Under the pieces are notes generated by a model, which ran no database searches, was not told the origin of the DNA, and saw nothing but the letters and a program-made list of their open reading frames with translations. The translations under genes and the position numbers were made by a program. A stretch of 64,000 bases of DNA, taken from positions 5,146,001-5,210,000 of the forward strand of contig NZ_CP101137.1 of the NCBI RefSeq assembly GCF_028473745.1, written 5' to 3'. Every line of letters begins with the position of its first letter. Positions within the stretch are counted from its first letter, which is position 1. Positions 55,463-64,000 of this stretch are shown piece by piece. The DNA comes from Streptomyces sp. M92. Its GTDB lineage: Bacteria; Actinomycetota; Actinomycetes; Streptomycetales; Streptomycetaceae.

Positions 55463-56513
55463 CCGCTGGGACCGGGACGCCTTCAAGGCGCGCGTCGACG
55501 GCGTGCTGCACGGCTTCCTGGACGAGGAGTCCCGCCACCTCCTGGCCATCGACGACACCCTCGCACCCGTGGCCGGGCAGCTCCGGAACGCGGCGGGGCA
55601 CGGCAAGCGGCTGCGCGCGGCCTTCTGCTACTGGGGCTGGCGGGCGGCCGGACAGCCCGACAGCGACGCCCTGCTGCGGGCGGCGGCCTCGATGGAACTG
55701 GTGCACGCCGCGGCGGTCGTCCACGACGACCTCATCGACGACAGCGCCCTGCGCCACGGCCTGCCCACCGCCCACGTCGCCCTGGAGACCGCACTGTCCC
55801 GGTCGGGCCGCCCACGGGTCCGCCCGGCCGCCCGGTCCCTGGCCATGCTGGTGGGCGATCACCTGATGGCCCTGGCGGGGGAGCTGTTCGCCACCAGCGG
55901 CCTGCCCGCCGCCTACCTCGCCAGGGCCCGCCCCCTGTGGGCCGCGCTCGCCCGTGAACTCGTCGCCGGGGAATGCCTGGAGATATTGCACACCGGCGGA
56001 CCACCGGACACCGGCACCTCACTGAAGGTGGTCCGGTACAAGACCGCCAAGTACACCGTCGAGCACCCCCTGCTCATCGGCGGCCTGCTCGCCGGCGCGG
56101 GCCCCGCGCTGCGGGACGCCTACTCCGCCTACGGCGTGCCCCTCGGGGAGGCGTTCCAGCTGCGCGACGACCTGCTCGGCCTCTTCGGCGACCCGCGGCA
56201 CACCGGCAAGGAGGAACTGGACGACGTCCGCGCCCACCGCCCCACCGCGCTGCTCGCCGAGACCTGGCGGGCGGCCGACGCCCGGCAGCGCGAGCGGCTG
56301 CGCGGCGTGCTGGGCCGCCGCGACCTCGACGACACGCACTTCGACGACGTACGCGACCTGATGCGGGAACTGGGGGCGCCGCAGCGGGTCGAGCAGATGA
56401 TCCACACCCGCGTGGAGCAGGCCACCCGCGCCCTGGACACCGCCGGCGCACCGCCGCACGCCCGCCGGGCGCTGCGCGACCTCGCCCGGCAGGCCACCGA
56501 CCGCGTCCACTGA
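55455..56513 (+). CDS. trans-isoprenyl diphosphate synthase 2 (GGPP synthase-like)
   Basis: 352 aa. GKRLR near residue 53, first Asp-rich motif DDLIDD near 93 (SALRHG follows) and second motif RDDLLGLFGDP near 236, with the DDxxG form usual in actinobacterial GGPP synthases. TGK after the motif binds diphosphate. It overlaps the small gene upstream and precedes the oxygenase by 13 bp. Two complete synthases in one operon suggest either sequential elongation or a heteromer. Confidence 0.92.
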   Translation: MTDRWDRDAFKARVDGVLHGFLDEESRHLLAIDDTLAPVAGQLRNAAGHGKRLRAAFCYWGWRAAGQPDSDALLRAAASMELVHAAAVVHDDLIDDSALRHGLPTAHVALETALSRSGRPRVRPAARSLAMLVGDHLMALAGELFATSGLPAAYLARARPLWAALARELVAGECLEILHTGGPPDTGTSLKVVRYKTAKYTVEHPLLIGGLLAGAGPALRDAYSAYGVPLGEAFQLRDDLLGLFGDPRHTGKEELDDVRAHRPTALLAETWRAADARQRERLRGVLGRRDLDDTHFDDVRDLMRELGAPQRVEQMIHTRVEQATRALDTAGAPPHARRALRDLARQATDRVH

Positions 56514-56526
56514 CGAGGAGACCGTG

Positions 56527-57687
56527 ATGACCTACACCGAGACGTCGATGGACGCCCTGCGCCGCGGCGGCGACGAACTGGCCGACGCCGTCGTCGCCAC
56601 TCTGTTCGAGCGCGGCGAGATCGGCAAGTTCAACTCCCTGATGCGCTACGTCTCCACCGCCGGCCAGGAACTGCCCGACGGCCTGCCCGGCGTGGCCCGC
56701 GAGTACCTGCGCACCACCGGCACCCCGCCGGACTGGGTGGACTGGGCCGAGATGGAGAAGGCCCGCCTCTTCTTCATCGACAACAACGTGCACATCTCCA
56801 CGGCACTGTCGTTCGCGTCCATGCCCGCCTGCTACGTCGTCCCGCACGTGGCCAGGCTGCTGTCGGCCACCCACGGACTGAGCTACCCCTCCAAACGCAT
56901 GGCGGAGACCGGGCAGTTCACCGTCCACCTGATGCAGCCCGACGCCTTCGAGGCCGGCGGCCGGTTCATTCCGGCGGCCCAGAAGGTACGCCTGCTGCAC
57001 GCCGCCGTCCGCCACCACCTGAAGCGGGAGGACCGCTGGGACACCGAGAACCTCGGCACCCCCATCTGCCAGGAGGACATGATCGGCGGGCAGATGTTCT
57101 TCTCCCTGCTCGTCCTGGACAGCCTGCACCGCCTCGGCATCCACATGTCCGCCGAAGGGGCGGACGCCTACTTCTACGCCTGGCGCGTGGTCGGCGCCGT
57201 CCTCGGCGTCGACCAGACGGCCGTACCCACGACGCTCGACGAGGGACGGCAGTTCCTCGACCTGTACATGCTGCGCCACATGGGCCCCTCCGAGGAGGGC
57301 GCCCACCTCACGCGACAGCTGATCGACCTGTACGAGGAGGTCGTCCCGGGCAGCCTCTTCGACCCGGTGGTGTCCGCACTGATCCGCTACCTCGTCGGCG
57401 ACACGTGCGCCGACTGGCTGGAGGTCCCCCGCACCGCCTGGGACACCGCCGTGAAGGCCGCACCGCACCTCCTCGGCGTGCTGGAGACGATCGAGGACCG
57501 CTCACCCTTCGGGGCGTGGGCGCTGGACCGGCTCGGCCACCTCACCACGGTCCTGGAACTGTCCACCCTCACCCGCGGGCGCGTCATGCACTACGCGATC
57601 CCGGAACAACTGAGGAAGGAGTACGGCGTCACGGGCGCGGCATCCCGCACCCGCCGCTGGACCCCGCCGCCCGCCACCGTCTCCTGA
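56527..57687 (+). CDS. DUF2236 heme oxygenase, Lcp-like (MpaB/latex-clearing family)
   Basis: 386 aa. The residues that place heme b in the latex-clearing protein Lcp of Streptomyces K30 are kept at the right spacing: R124-x3-T128, then R155, H158 and R162, equal to R164, T168, R195, H198 and R202 there, recalled from memory. The K167 position is Glu. Lcp enzymes cleave polyisoprene with O2 and are Tat-exported; this protein has no signal peptide, so it acts in the cytoplasm. Last gene of the prenyl synthase operon, so its likely substrate is the operon's own isoprenoid. ATG 56527, 7 nt after GGAG. Confidence 0.85.
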   Translation: MTYTETSMDALRRGGDELADAVVATLFERGEIGKFNSLMRYVSTAGQELPDGLPGVAREYLRTTGTPPDWVDWAEMEKARLFFIDNNVHISTALSFASMPACYVVPHVARLLSATHGLSYPSKRMAETGQFTVHLMQPDAFEAGGRFIPAAQKVRLLHAAVRHHLKREDRWDTENLGTPICQEDMIGGQMFFSLLVLDSLHRLGIHMSAEGADAYFYAWRVVGAVLGVDQTAVPTTLDEGRQFLDLYMLRHMGPSEEGAHLTRQLIDLYEEVVPGSLFDPVVSALIRYLVGDTCADWLEVPRTAWDTAVKAAPHLLGVLETIEDRSPFGAWALDRLGHLTTVLELSTLTRGRVMHYAIPEQLRKEYGVTGAASRTRRWTPPPATVS

Positions 57688-57709
57688 ACACCGGGCGCGC
57701 GGCCGGGCG

Positions 57710-58132
57710 TCAGGCGATGGACGCCGATATGACGGCCGACACGGCGACGTTGCAGGAGGCCGTCACCCACACCGCGGGGTGGGGCTCCGGCTCGACCAGC
57801 GTCGCGCCCAGCCGGCCCGGCGTGATCAGGTCCACCACCAGGAAGGCCACGGCCATCATCACGAGCCCCAGCAGCCCGAACGCCGCGGTCGACACCAGGC
57901 CCTTGCCGAAGTCCTCGTACGTCGTCCAGATGGAGGTGAAGACGATGCCGCCGATGCCGAGCAGCGCGGAGCTGAGCAGCACGGCCGCGTTGCGGTTGCG
58001 CTGCTCCCAGATCAGCCGGCCGAGCTTTCCCGGCGTCAGCACGTCGACCAGGACGATGCCGAGGACCAGGAGGACCAGGCCGAGACCGCCGTAGGCGGTG
58101 GCGCGGCCGAGTCCGTTGACGATGTCGCTCAT
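57710..58132 (-). CDS. DUF350 membrane protein
   Basis: 140 aa, four helices in two repeats of the DUF350 unit (GLGLVLLVLGIVLVDVLTPG; LLGLVMMAVAFLVVDLITPG). The repeated VD-LTPG motif marks the family. Unknown role; such proteins are found in stress and electron-transfer loci. It lies downstream of the DUF475 gene on the same strand. Confidence 0.85.
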   Translation of the reverse strand: MSDIVNGLGRATAYGGLGLVLLVLGIVLVDVLTPGKLGRLIWEQRNRNAAVLLSSALLGIGGIVFTSIWTTYEDFGKGLVSTAAFGLLGLVMMAVAFLVVDLITPGRLGATLVEPEPHPAVWVTASCNVAVSAVISASIA

Positions 58133-58282
58133 GGGGTTGCCGGCTCCGTAGCGTCAGGGATCGTGAGTGATCGTGGTCAAAGCGTGGTCGGGGTGGTGCG
58201 AGACGCAGCGCGCAAAATGTAGCGCACGCGTTCGGTCCCCCGACCCGCGGTACGGCGATCCGGCGGCCCGCCGGACGCGGGG

Positions 58283-59398
58283 TCAGGACGCCGCGGCCAG
58301 GGCCCGGTTGCGGCGGACGGAGGACAAGAACGACGACCCGATCAGGACGACGCCGATGAGGCCCGTGACGATCTCGCTGATCTCGTACCGGATGGTCACC
58401 AGGAGGATGACGGCGAGGGCGCCGATGGCGTAGTGGGCGCCGTGCTCCAGGTAGACGTAGTCGTCGAGCGTGCCCTGGCGGACCAGGTAGACGGTCAGGG
58501 ACCGGACGTACATGGCGCCGATGCCGAGGCCGAGGGCCATCAGGACGATGTCGTTGGTGATGGCGAAGGCGCCGATGACGCCGTCGAAGGAGAACGACGC
58601 GTCCAGGACCTCCAGGTAGAGGAACATGAAGAACGCCGCCTTGCCCGTCAGGGCCACGGCCGAGCGGGGTCCGCCGCCGCGCGCCGCCCGTTCCTCGGCG
58701 GCCCGCTCGCGCTCCTCCTCCCGTTCGAGCCGCTCCTCGAAGAAGCCGGACAGGCCGCCGACGACCATGTAGGTGATCAGCCCGCCGACACCGGCGAGCA
58801 GCACCGTCTCCGCTTTGTCGACGTGGGTGCCGCCGTGCTGGTGGGCGTGGGCGCCGAAGGTGAGCGCGGAGACCAGCAGCACGATCAGCGCCACGCACAC
58901 CGACAGCATGTCGACCCTGCCGAGCCTGGCCAGCGGGCGCTCCAGCCACCCCAGCCACTTGATCTCCCGGTCCTCCAGGACGAAGTCCAGGAAGATCATC
59001 AACAGGAACATGCCACCGAAGGCGGCGATCGACGGATGGGCGTCCGTCACCAGCTCCTGGTAGCGCTGCTTGTCCGTGAGGGCCAGATGGACCGCCGACC
59101 ACGGGTTCAGCCGGGCACTGATCGCGACGATCACCACCGGGAAGACCAGGCGCATGCCGAAGACGGCGATCAGGATGCCGACGGTGAGGAAGATCTTCTG
59201 CCAGAAGGCGCTCATCTTCTTCAGGATCCCGGCGTTGATCACCGCGTTGTCGAACGACAGGGAGACCTCCAGCACGGCGAGGATCGCCACGAGGCCGAAG
59301 GCGGTCCACCCGTCGTAGAGCACTCCCAGGACCAGACCGAGGGCGGTGGCGGCGAAGGCCCAGCGGAACGTCTTCAACAGCACGGGCTGATCACTCAC
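58283..59398 (-). CDS. DUF475 (TerC-like) membrane protein
   Basis: 371 aa, nine or so helices. Family signatures, repeated in each half, carry acidic residues within helices: VLEVSLSFDNAVINAG near residue 42 and FLYLEVLDASFSFDGVIG near 263. A His-rich loop (GAHAHQHGGTHVDK) and a charged coiled segment (EERLEREEERERAAEER) separate them. Similar intramembrane Asp/Glu/Asn motifs in TerC are thought to bind metal ions, manganese in recent work. GTG 59398 is tentative; the ribosome site is very close. Confidence 0.82.
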   Translation of the reverse strand: MSDQPVLLKTFRWAFAATALGLVLGVLYDGWTAFGLVAILAVLEVSLSFDNAVINAGILKKMSAFWQKIFLTVGILIAVFGMRLVFPVVIVAISARLNPWSAVHLALTDKQRYQELVTDAHPSIAAFGGMFLLMIFLDFVLEDREIKWLGWLERPLARLGRVDMLSVCVALIVLLVSALTFGAHAHQHGGTHVDKAETVLLAGVGGLITYMVVGGLSGFFEERLEREEERERAAEERAARGGGPRSAVALTGKAAFFMFLYLEVLDASFSFDGVIGAFAITNDIVLMALGLGIGAMYVRSLTVYLVRQGTLDDYVYLEHGAHYAIGALAVILLVTIRYEISEIVTGLIGVVLIGSSFLSSVRRNRALAAAS

Positions 59399-59550
59399 TC
59401 CTGTTGTCGGGTCGTGCCGGGACACGGCATTCCCTGCCGGTGCCCACCACCCACGTTGTCTACACGATCGTCCGGGGCCGACCCGGCAGGCCGGACACGG
59501 CGGCGGCACACCGGCACCGGACGGTCACCGAAATGGATCGGTTCGTTTCC

Positions 59551-59580
59551 TTGAGTCGTTCGTGTTTGCGGGAGTAGGTT
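59551..59580 (+). promoter_or_regulatory. promoter of furA-katG
   Basis: -35 TTGAGT (59551-59556), 18-nt spacer, -10 TAGGTT (59575-59580). ATG 59588 begins 7 nt after the -10, so the furA message is probably leaderless or nearly so. Confidence 0.6.
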
Positions 59581-59587
59581 CACCGCC

Positions 59588-60034
59588 ATGACCGCATCCC
59601 GGGACCCGGCCGTCGCCTCCCAACTGCGCGGAGCCGGACTGCGAGTGACCGCCGCCCGTGCCGCGCTGCTCGAGACCGTCCGGCGGGGCGATCACCTCGA
59701 CGCCGAGGCGATCGCGGCCGGGGTGCGCCGCCGCGTGGGCCACGTCTCCCTCCAGGCCGTGTACGAGGCGCTGCGCGCGCTCACCGCGGCCGGACTCGTG
59801 CGCCGCATCCAGCCGCCCGGCGGCCCGGCGCGGTTCGAGGGACGGGTGGGCGACAACCACCACCACGTCCTGTGCCGGTCCTGCGGCGTTCTCGCCGACG
59901 TCGACTGCGCCGTCGGCGAGGCGCCCTGCCTGACCGCCTCCGACGACCACGGCTTCTCGATAGACGAGGCCGAGGTCATCTACCGGGGCCTGTGCCCCGA
60001 CTGCTCCACCACCCGCAGTTCCCCAGCACCTTGA
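59588..60034 (+). CDS. furA: FurA, Fur-family peroxide-responsive repressor of katG
   Basis: 148 aa. The winged helix (LRVTAARAALLETVRRG, then HVSLQAVYEALRALT) is followed by the metal region. HHHVLCRSCG near residue 94 carries a CxxC and GLCPDCS near 137 a second, together a structural zinc site. In Streptomyces and mycobacteria FurA represses its own operon with katG and releases DNA on oxidation. The katG start lies 24 nt after its stop, so the pair is one operon. Confidence 0.95.
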   Translation: MTASRDPAVASQLRGAGLRVTAARAALLETVRRGDHLDAEAIAAGVRRRVGHVSLQAVYEALRALTAAGLVRRIQPPGGPARFEGRVGDNHHHVLCRSCGVLADVDCAVGEAPCLTASDDHGFSIDEAEVIYRGLCPDCSTTRSSPAP

Positions 60035-62281
<2,247 letters not shown>

Positions 62282-62290
62282 TCCGCTGTT

Positions 62291-62322
62291 GTCCGGGCCG
62301 GCCGGAACCGGCCGGCCCGGAC
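62291..62322. terminator. bidirectional hairpin terminator after katG
   Basis: Perfect 15-bp stem (62291-62305 with 62308-62322) with a 2-nt AA centre, 10 nt from each convergent stop codon. Very GC-rich, no U-tract. Confidence 0.82.
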
Positions 62323-62332
62323 GCCGCCGCCC

Positions 62333-63310
62333 CTACGCGCCGCCGCGGAACGTGTTGCGGTACGCCCGCGGCGACACCCCGAGCACCTCACGGAAGTGCT
62401 GGCGCATCGCCGTACCGGTGCCGAAGCCGGCCAGGGCGGCGACGCGGTCCACCGGTTCGTCGCCGCGCTCCAGCAGCCGCCGGGCGTAGTCCAGACGCTG
62501 CCGGCCGAGCCACTGCATCGGCGTCTCCCCGGTCTCCTGCCGGAACCTCCGGCTGAGGGTCCGCACACTCATCGCCGACTGCCGGGCCAGGTCCTGCAGG
62601 GTGAGGGGCTCGCCCAGCCGCTGGAGCGCGTAGGTGCGGGCGGCGGCCGTCGTCGAGTCGTCCGCCTGCCTGATGGGGCGGTCGACGTACTGGGCCTGGC
62701 CGCCCTCGCGGTGCGGTGGCACCACGGTGCCGCGCGCGACGGTGTTCGCCACCTCGGCGCCGTGGTCGCCGCGGATCATGTGCAGGCACAGGTCGATCCC
62801 GGCGGCGACACCGGCCGAGGTGAGCACACCACGGTCGTCCGTGTAGAGCACGTCCGGATCGACGTCCACCTCCGGGTAGAGCGCGGCCAGTTCGGCGCAC
62901 GACTTCCAGTGCGTCGTGGCCCGCCGCCCCGCCAGCACCCCGGCCGCCGCCAGCACGAACGAACCGGTGCAGATGGACGCCAGCCGGGCCGTCGGGGGAA
63001 TCCGCTCCAGGGCCGCGCGCACCGGTGCGGCGAGCCGCCCGCGCTCCTGCGGCGCGTAGTCCTCCACGGCCGCCGGCACCACCACCGTGTCGGCGCCTTC
63101 CAGTACGTCCGGCCCGTGCGCGACGTTCACACTGAAGTCGGTGTCCGTGGCGATCTCGCCGGGCTCGGACGCGCACGTGAGCACCGAGTACAGCCGCCGG
63201 CCGGCGTCGTCGACGGCGGTCCCGAACAGACGGTGCACGATCCCCAGCTCCATCGGCAGCAGTCCGGGACGTACGTAGACCACCACACGGTGCACTGCCT
63301 CACCCCTCAT
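62333..63310 (-). CDS. GlxA-type transcriptional regulator (DJ-1/PfpI plus AraC HTH), second copy
   Basis: 325 aa. The amidotransferase-like fold spans about 5-195 with Cys in SICTGSFVLA and a hydrophobic PIRQADD linker after it. The AraC tandem HTH spans about 220-320 (LQDLARQSAMSVRTLSRRFR, VAALAGFGTGTAMRQHFREV). It shares the architecture of the regulator at 21.7 kb; the pair are paralogues. It is divergent from the phosphotransferase gene at 63.4 kb, a possible target. Confidence 0.9.
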   Translation of the reverse strand: MRGEAVHRVVVYVRPGLLPMELGIVHRLFGTAVDDAGRRLYSVLTCASEPGEIATDTDFSVNVAHGPDVLEGADTVVVPAAVEDYAPQERGRLAAPVRAALERIPPTARLASICTGSFVLAAAGVLAGRRATTHWKSCAELAALYPEVDVDPDVLYTDDRGVLTSAGVAAGIDLCLHMIRGDHGAEVANTVARGTVVPPHREGGQAQYVDRPIRQADDSTTAAARTYALQRLGEPLTLQDLARQSAMSVRTLSRRFRQETGETPMQWLGRQRLDYARRLLERGDEPVDRVAALAGFGTGTAMRQHFREVLGVSPRAYRNTFRGGA

Positions 63311-63414
63311 CCCTCGCCCAATGCCTGGCTCACGGCCGGATTCTGCCACCCTCTCGCTGCCGGGCGGCCCGAAAAGCGCTGGCCGCCCGGGACGCACGGT
63401 GCTGGGATGACCGG

Positions 63415-64000
63415 ATGCGCAGCGAGATCTCGGCGACCGTGGACCGCGGGCGGTTCCAGGACGCGGTGACGCCCTGGGACGACGACGTCTGGCGGGCCGG
63501 CGTCCTCGACTGGGTGACGGCCTCGCTCGCCGCCCTGGGCGTGCGCCCGACGGGGGAGTGGCGGGTGCGGTCACGGCCGTGGTCCGTCCTGGCGCGGCTG
63601 TCCGTCGAGGGGCGCGACGCGGTCTGGTTCAAGGCGAACCCGCCGGCCAGTGCCTTCGAGGGCCTGCTGACGGCGGCGCTGGCCCGCTGGGCACCGGGGC
63701 ACGTCCTGGAACCGCTCGCGGTGGACGCCGTCCGCGGCTGGTCCCTGCTGCCCGACGGGGGACCGCTGTTGCGGGACGTACTGGACCGCCGGGGCGCCGG
63801 CCCCGAAGCGTGGGAAGGGCTCCTGCGCCGGTACGCGGCCCTGCAGCACGCCCTGACGCCCCGCGCGCGGGAGATCGAACGGCTCGGGGTCCCCGGCACG
63901 CCCGTCACCGCCCTGCCCGGCGTCTTCGACCGGCTCGACGACACGCCGCTGGAGCCGGAGGAACGGCACCGGCTCCGCCGCCTGGGCCCCCGCCTCCTGG
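63415..64000 (+). CDS. phosphotransferase of the APH fold, N-terminal part (cut by window end)
   Basis: Open from ATG 63415 to the end of the window, 195 codons and no stop. The N-lobe is recognisable: WRVRSRPWSVLARLSVEGRD, the likely ATP-lysine strand AVWFKANPP, and GWSLLPDGGPLLRDVL as hinge. The catalytic HGD loop would lie beyond the window. It resembles the aminoglycoside/choline-kinase-like proteins numerous in Streptomyces, most of unknown substrate. Confidence 0.78.
   Translation, partial: MRSEISATVDRGRFQDAVTPWDDDVWRAGVLDWVTASLAALGVRPTGEWRVRSRPWSVLARLSVEGRDAVWFKANPPASAFEGLLTAALARWAPGHVLEPLAVDAVRGWSLLPDGGPLLRDVLDRRGAGPEAWEGLLRRYAALQHALTPRAREIERLGVPGTPVTALPGVFDRLDDTPLEPEERHRLRRLGPRLL

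Noticed and set aside
51891-55991. 1366-codon open frame on the minus strand
   Set aside because: Only its last 639 codons are a gene. The upstream part is antisense to the prenyl synthase genes and is a GC-driven shadow without domains.

Overview
The window is high-GC actinobacterial DNA, almost certainly from a Streptomyces. Reasons: very strong third-position GC, frequent GTG starts, many TetR and sigma factors, a conservon (cvn) operon with two P450s, FemX, a FurA-KatG pair, and a streptomycete-type lipoprotein family. From memory, unchecked, the order Ku / FemX / SigB-RsbA-RsbV / Dps / conservon / prenyl synthases / FurA-KatG resembles the left-arm region around SCO0560-SCO0610 of S. coelicolor, in reverse orientation. 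I count 67 protein genes, one clear pseudogene remnant, one MITE-like element, several strong hairpin terminators and a set of readable operators. I saw no tRNA, rRNA, CRISPR array, insertion sequence with a transposase, or origin.

Layout. 0-2.5 kb: TetR-controlled MFS exporter. 2.5-5.6 kb: a reactive-sulfur module (rhodanese, CstR-type persulfide repressor, TauE permease, CstB-like multidomain enzyme) with three copies of one 16-bp operator. 6-10.7 kb: phosphoketolase translationally coupled to a GH65 disaccharide phosphorylase. 10.8-14.9 kb: secreted protein, then TetR / amidase / AtzG-like subunit divergent from an MBL hydrolase, sharing an operator motif. 14.9-17.7 kb: arginine deiminase and its permease. 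17.8-25.8 kb: mixed housekeeping and stress genes, including an H1-like winged-helix protein, a lipoprotein, an FBP-domain protein with a divergent TetR, and a frameshifted amidotransferase. 25.9-29.7 kb: amidohydrolase / TetR divergent from an NCS1 nucleobase permease.

29.7-36 kb is a stress and envelope island: FemX, the Ku end-joining protein, SigB with its RsbA/RsbV partner-switch genes, a PRC-barrel protein, a MITE-like element and Dps. 36-45.2 kb holds a flavodoxin-fold oxidoreductase, Cys-rich and His-rich small proteins, an ECF sigma factor, an alpha/beta hydrolase, an orphan FAD subunit, a GH25 muramidase and a thiol-disulfide operon (CcdA, DsbA and a CPxC membrane protein). 45.5-51.2 kb is a complete conservon: CvnA kinase-like ATPase, roadblock CvnB, DUF742 CvnC, GTPase CvnD, a CYP157-type P450 lacking ExxR and a convergent CYP154-type P450.

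51.3-64 kb: a decayed M20 peptidase; a DnaQ exonuclease-BRCT-TerD fusion; a four-gene isoprenoid operon (two trans-prenyl diphosphate synthases, a small unknown protein, and a cytoplasmic Lcp-like DUF2236 heme oxygenase); DUF350 and DUF475 membrane proteins; FurA-KatG; a GlxA-type regulator; and the start of a phosphotransferase gene cut by the window end. The isoprenoid-plus-Lcp-like cluster is the strongest candidate for an undescribed pathway. Several operators and leaderless promoters can be read directly from the DNA.
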